From a bacterium (GTDB lineage Bacteria > Bdellovibrionota_C > UBA2361 > RFPC01), in contig JAUIBK010000001.1 in the NCBI GenBank assembly GCA_030428205.1, positions 62,001-126,000 of the forward strand: a DNA stretch of 64,000 nt, given 5' to 3'. Positions 61,098-64,000 of this stretch are shown here, in pieces. The notes under the pieces were generated by a model. It saw only the letters and a list, made by a program, of their open reading frames with translations, searched no databases and was not told the origin of the DNA. The translations under genes and the position numbers were made by a program. Every line of letters begins with the position of its first letter. The first letter of the stretch is position 1.

Positions 61098-63131
61098 ATG
61101 AGTGTTGAGACATCTCCGTCGGTAGAAGATGTATTGCCTTTTCTCTCTCACGCTAGTGGGACAGATATTGGTATGCGCCGAGAGGAAAATCAGGACTCGT
61201 TTGGAGTTCTCCAACTCGACCAGTGCCACTTCTATGTAGTGGCCGACGGAATGGGAGGTGTCAAGGGCGGAGCTGTTGCCTCAAAGCTTGCTATCGAGGT
61301 TTTTTCAAAGTGTCTTGAAGGTGTTGCTGTCCCATCCCCTGAATCTCTCTCTGAAGCCCTCCGAGAGGCTAATCGCCAAATTTTCGATCGTGGTAATACC
61401 GAACCCTCTCTTGCTGGAATGGGGACAACGTTTGTTGGTATCGCTTTTTTCGAGCAAAAAATGATTCTCATGAATGTGGGTGATTCGCGAGTCTATAGAG
61501 TGCGTGAGGGGCAGATTTCTCAACTCACCCAAGACCACACACTTATCCATGAACTTATTATGTCGGGCGCGATCTCTCCCGAACAAGCAGAGGACCACCC
61601 CGTAGCACATATGCTTACCCGCTCACTTGGTCCAACCCCCGCTGTTGAGCCTGACTGCTGGTTCTCACCCGATGGACCCGCTTGTGGAGACAGATATCTG
61701 CTCTGTTCCGATGGGCTCTATAACCTCGTCAGCGATGATGAGATTGCAACTCTTCTGATAGAAAACTCATTAGAACAGGCCGTAGAAAAGTCGATTCAGT
61801 TAGCGAATGAACGGGGTGGGACAGATAATATTACGGTTATTACCTTAGAAGTTGGTGAAGATTTTCCAGTAGCTCCAGGCTCATTTGAAGTGCCCGAAGT
61901 GGATAGCGAATCCGATACTCTTGAGCTAGACGCAAATGAATTTAATGGAGTCAATGGTCACGTCAATGGCACTGCTTTCAGTGATGATGAGCCTCAGTCC
62001 TCTCCACTGATTTCAGGGGCTGTTTCTATTGATGATATCGATGTTGCTGATAGGGAGAGTGAAGAAGATCCCGAAGAAGTTGAAGAGGAAAATGATAAAG
62101 GGAGATATAATCCGAATTGGAAGGCACTCGCTGGTATTTTTGTCGCTGCTGCGTGTCTCGTTATAGGAGCGGCCTATGTGCAACAAGGCTTACGTCAGCC
62201 TCAACAGGCACAGCAAAGAGTAACTCAAGTTCCTCAGGCTCAACAAGAATTGAAAGCTCCCGCTTTTCGTGGGGAAGAGGTTAGCCCACCAAAGCCGGAT
62301 TTTGCTTCTGCTGAGATCGATTCTTCTCCAAGTCAGAGTGAGGATCCTGTGATTGTTTCTGAGGAACCATCCCCTGAGCCGATCCTTGAAGAAGAAGCCG
62401 AAGAAACAGAAGAGACAGTTTCAGTAGTTCCTGTAAGTGAAGATGTTGAGAGTGAGCTTGTATCTCGTCGAAAGCATCTGACAATTCTTGCAGAGGAGTT
62501 ACGTCATCAGGTCTCTTCTTTTGATCAGCCTCTTTCTGGAAGTGTCGGAAGTATTCTCACTGAATCTTCGAATACGATTAAAGTCCTTGAAGATAAGCTT
62601 ATCGAGCTACGTGCTGAGGTTGATGTCGCGACACGCAAGCTTGCTGTCTGGTATGGGCGGAGAAAGCGTATTGAATCAATAGATCCTGTAAACCTTGCTG
62701 CAGAAGTCGCGGTTGTTTCCGAGAGCGTACGCCAGAGCAAAGGAGCATTTGAAAAGGCAACTTGGGATTATCTCAAAGCAGCAGAAACGCTCCGCTATAA
62801 TCCTACCGACTCTGAGCAGAAGCAGCTTGTTGTTGAGCTTACTCAAAAGAGAAAAGAGCTCCAGCAGCAGCTTGTACTTGATGTACGTGAAGCAATCGAT
62901 CAAGAAGTTGGTGTTGCTGATCATCGCATTACGGAACTGGCTCTCGAGCGTGATAAACTTGAAGAGCAGCTTGTCCGTGCTCGCCAACGCCTCGACTATG
63001 CCAAAGTGCTCATGCACGGAGATAGTGAGCAGAAAGAAGCCAAAAAAATGGAACTAAGCTCTGAGCTTGAGATAGTAGAAGCAGAGCTCTCCCAGCTCCA
63101 AGAGATTCGCACTATTCCTTCCGCTGAATAA
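61098..63131 (+). CDS. membrane-anchored PP2C-type Ser/Thr phosphatase with coiled-coil domain
   Basis: The 677-residue product has a PP2C domain (about 15-255) with all metal motifs: GMRREENQDSF, VADGMGGVKGG, MGTTFVG, VGDSRVYRV, LCSDGLYNLVSD and GGTDNITVI. An acidic linker follows, then one membrane span at about 341-363 (WKALAGIFVAAACLVIGAAY), a Pro/Glu-rich stretch, and about 220 residues of predicted coiled coil at the C-terminus, outside. Such proteins counteract Hanks-type kinases. No kinase gene is in the window. The external coiled coil may sense envelope state (inference). Confidence 0.9.
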   Translation: MSVETSPSVEDVLPFLSHASGTDIGMRREENQDSFGVLQLDQCHFYVVADGMGGVKGGAVASKLAIEVFSKCLEGVAVPSPESLSEALREANRQIFDRGNTEPSLAGMGTTFVGIAFFEQKMILMNVGDSRVYRVREGQISQLTQDHTLIHELIMSGAISPEQAEDHPVAHMLTRSLGPTPAVEPDCWFSPDGPACGDRYLLCSDGLYNLVSDDEIATLLIENSLEQAVEKSIQLANERGGTDNITVITLEVGEDFPVAPGSFEVPEVDSESDTLELDANEFNGVNGHVNGTAFSDDEPQSSPLISGAVSIDDIDVADRESEEDPEEVEEENDKGRYNPNWKALAGIFVAAACLVIGAAYVQQGLRQPQQAQQRVTQVPQAQQELKAPAFRGEEVSPPKPDFASAEIDSSPSQSEDPVIVSEEPSPEPILEEEAEETEETVSVVPVSEDVESELVSRRKHLTILAEELRHQVSSFDQPLSGSVGSILTESSNTIKVLEDKLIELRAEVDVATRKLAVWYGRRKRIESIDPVNLAAEVAVVSESVRQSKGAFEKATWDYLKAAETLRYNPTDSEQKQLVVELTQKRKELQQQLVLDVREAIDQEVGVADHRITELALERDKLEEQLVRARQRLDYAKVLMHGDSEQKEAKKMELSSELEIVEAELSQLQEIRTIPSAE

Positions 63132-63207
63132 CGCTTCCCCTTGCTTTTACGTTCCCCCTTCGGTATCAAAGAGGCGTACTTTTCCCTCGTTCTAAGGCTA
63201 AACCATC

Positions 63208-64000
63208 ATGAAGCGATTTGCTTTGATAAGCGTCTCTGACAAGACAGGAGTCGTTGATTTTGCACGTGCTCTTACTGAGCTTGGTTTTGAAATTCTCACT
63301 ACTGGCGGAACAGGCAAGATCCTTCAAGAGAATGGTGTTCCCATTGTATCTGTTGAAGAATATACTGGCCAAAAAGAGATCTTAGATGGTCGAGTAAAGA
63401 CTCTCCATCCGAAAATTCACGCAGGCCTCCTAGCGCGTCGCAACGATGCAGACCATATGCGTCAGCTCGAAGAAGATGGCATTGTGCCTATTGATATTGT
63501 GGCGATTAACCTCTACCCATTTGAGCAACACCTCGGAACGGAAACAGCTGCTTCCCCGAAGAAGATGGTAGAACTGATCGATATTGGTGGTCCGACTATG
63601 CTACGTTCTGCAGCCAAGAATATGGACACTCTCTATGCTGTAAGTGATCCTTGCGATTATGCTGCGGTCCTTGATGCCCTAGCGGCTAAGAGTGAACAGG
63701 ACAGCATGGGACTCCGTTTACGTCTCGCGCAAAAAGTCTTCTCACAGCTTGCTCGGTATAATCTCTCAATTGCCAATTACTTTTCTCGAGTTTCCTCTGA
63801 AACATTTGAAAGCGAAGGGCAGCTTCCACTTCTTGATGAAGAGATTCCTTCTCGGCTCGCTCCTCTCTCTGGTGTAGTGCTCGAAAAAAGGCAAGCTCTT
63901 CGCTACGGTGAAAATCCTAAGCAATCAGCGGCTTACTATCTTCCTCAAGGAGAAACAGAGCTTGGCTGGTCACAACACAATGGAAAAGAGCTCTCATACA
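63208..64000 (+). CDS. purH: bifunctional AICAR transformylase/IMP cyclohydrolase, 5' part
   Basis: The frame is open to the window edge, so it is incomplete at the 3' end. It starts MKRFALISVSDKTGVVDFAR, the PurH N-terminus (IMP cyclohydrolase domain), with TTGGTGKILQE, ILDGRVKTLHPKIHAGLLAR and VAINLYPFEQ. The beginning of the transformylase domain (LRYGENPKQSAAYY) is also visible. It catalyses the last two steps of purine synthesis. AAGG lies about 10 bases upstream of the ATG. Confidence 0.96.
   Translation, partial: MKRFALISVSDKTGVVDFARALTELGFEILTTGGTGKILQENGVPIVSVEEYTGQKEILDGRVKTLHPKIHAGLLARRNDADHMRQLEEDGIVPIDIVAINLYPFEQHLGTETAASPKKMVELIDIGGPTMLRSAAKNMDTLYAVSDPCDYAAVLDALAAKSEQDSMGLRLRLAQKVFSQLARYNLSIANYFSRVSSETFESEGQLPLLDEEIPSRLAPLSGVVLEKRQALRYGENPKQSAAYYLPQGETELGWSQHNGKELSY

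Noticed and set aside
60903-61229. Minus-strand 108-codon frame upstream of and antisense to the PP2C gene
   Set aside because: It overlaps a certain coding start, has no recognisable domain, and its composition looks like reverse-strand translation.
1-64000. tRNA, rRNA, tmRNA and 4.5S RNA genes
   Set aside because: I looked through the intergenic intervals by eye for T-loop and SRP-like motifs and saw none; tRNAscan-SE and Infernal would settle this.

Overview
This is chromosomal DNA from a Gram-negative, two-membrane bacterium. The signs are lipoprotein signal peptides with lipoboxes, a Wzm/Wzt-type polysaccharide exporter, type IV minor pilins, an AlgI/AlgX-like acetylation pair, a periplasmic amidase and a SPOR protein. 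G+C looks moderate (my impression is in the 40s percent; not computed). The giant secreted protein with thrombospondin-type-3-like calcium repeats and the PilX-like protein recall deltaproteobacterial-grade lineages (Myxococcota, Bdellovibrionota, SAR324 and similar), but nothing here fixes the phylum. No rRNA, tRNA, CRISPR array, prophage or complete insertion sequence was recognised.

Layout. 0.3-8.0 kb: a two-gene secreted module, a 1982-residue TSP3-repeat protein followed directly by a metzincin protease. 8-19 kb: housekeeping and envelope genes (ffh, a mutY-mutT-like fusion, a flagellin-like orphan, an M48 lipoprotein protease with a small lipoprotein, glk, a metallophosphoesterase, a glycosyltransferase, a divergent clpX-like gene). 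19.1-26.3 kb: one tight operon, hpt-wzt-wzm-GT4-GT4-acyltransferase-flippase-like, for a surface glycan or glycolipid. 26.4-29.3 kb: small unknown genes and an HTTM-type membrane operon. 29.5-35 kb: a VWA protein with five tandem repeats, the AlgX/AlgI pair, and a lipoprotein. 35-39 kb: a cysteine-synthase-like enzyme, beta-carbonic anhydrase, a membrane glycosyltransferase and a patatin phospholipase.

39-44 kb is accessory: small single genes (ProX-type deacylase, DUF5677-like, lipoprotein, DUF3800-like), a REP-associated-type Y1 transposase with G-rich tandem repeats, and three copies of a ~70-bp repeat lying at gene boundaries. 44-47.5 kb: a minor-pilin operon (fimT/gspH-, pilV-, pilW- and pilX-like). 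47.7-48.3 kb: a truncated nucleotidyltransferase with a small partner. 48.4-64 kb: core genes cmk, rpsA, a response regulator and mutS; then a DUF3592/arrestin-like/ATPase/amidase/CCA-type nucleotidyltransferase run; a SPOR protein; a membrane-anchored PP2C phosphatase; and the start of purH, which runs off the window.

Non-coding structure stands out. A ~170-bp element with a long GCGAAG-rich hairpin occurs twice in opposite orientation (31.6 and 59.3 kb), with a related hairpin at 10.7 kb. A shorter GGCGGAG...CCAAGAATAAG repeat occurs three times, and a 76-nt near-perfect palindrome lies at 11.9 kb. The best candidates for something undescribed are the cassette-like repeat-bounded genes at 40-44 kb, the divergent ClpX-like ATPase, the repeat-bearing VWA protein, and the DUF3592/arrestin/ATPase gene set.
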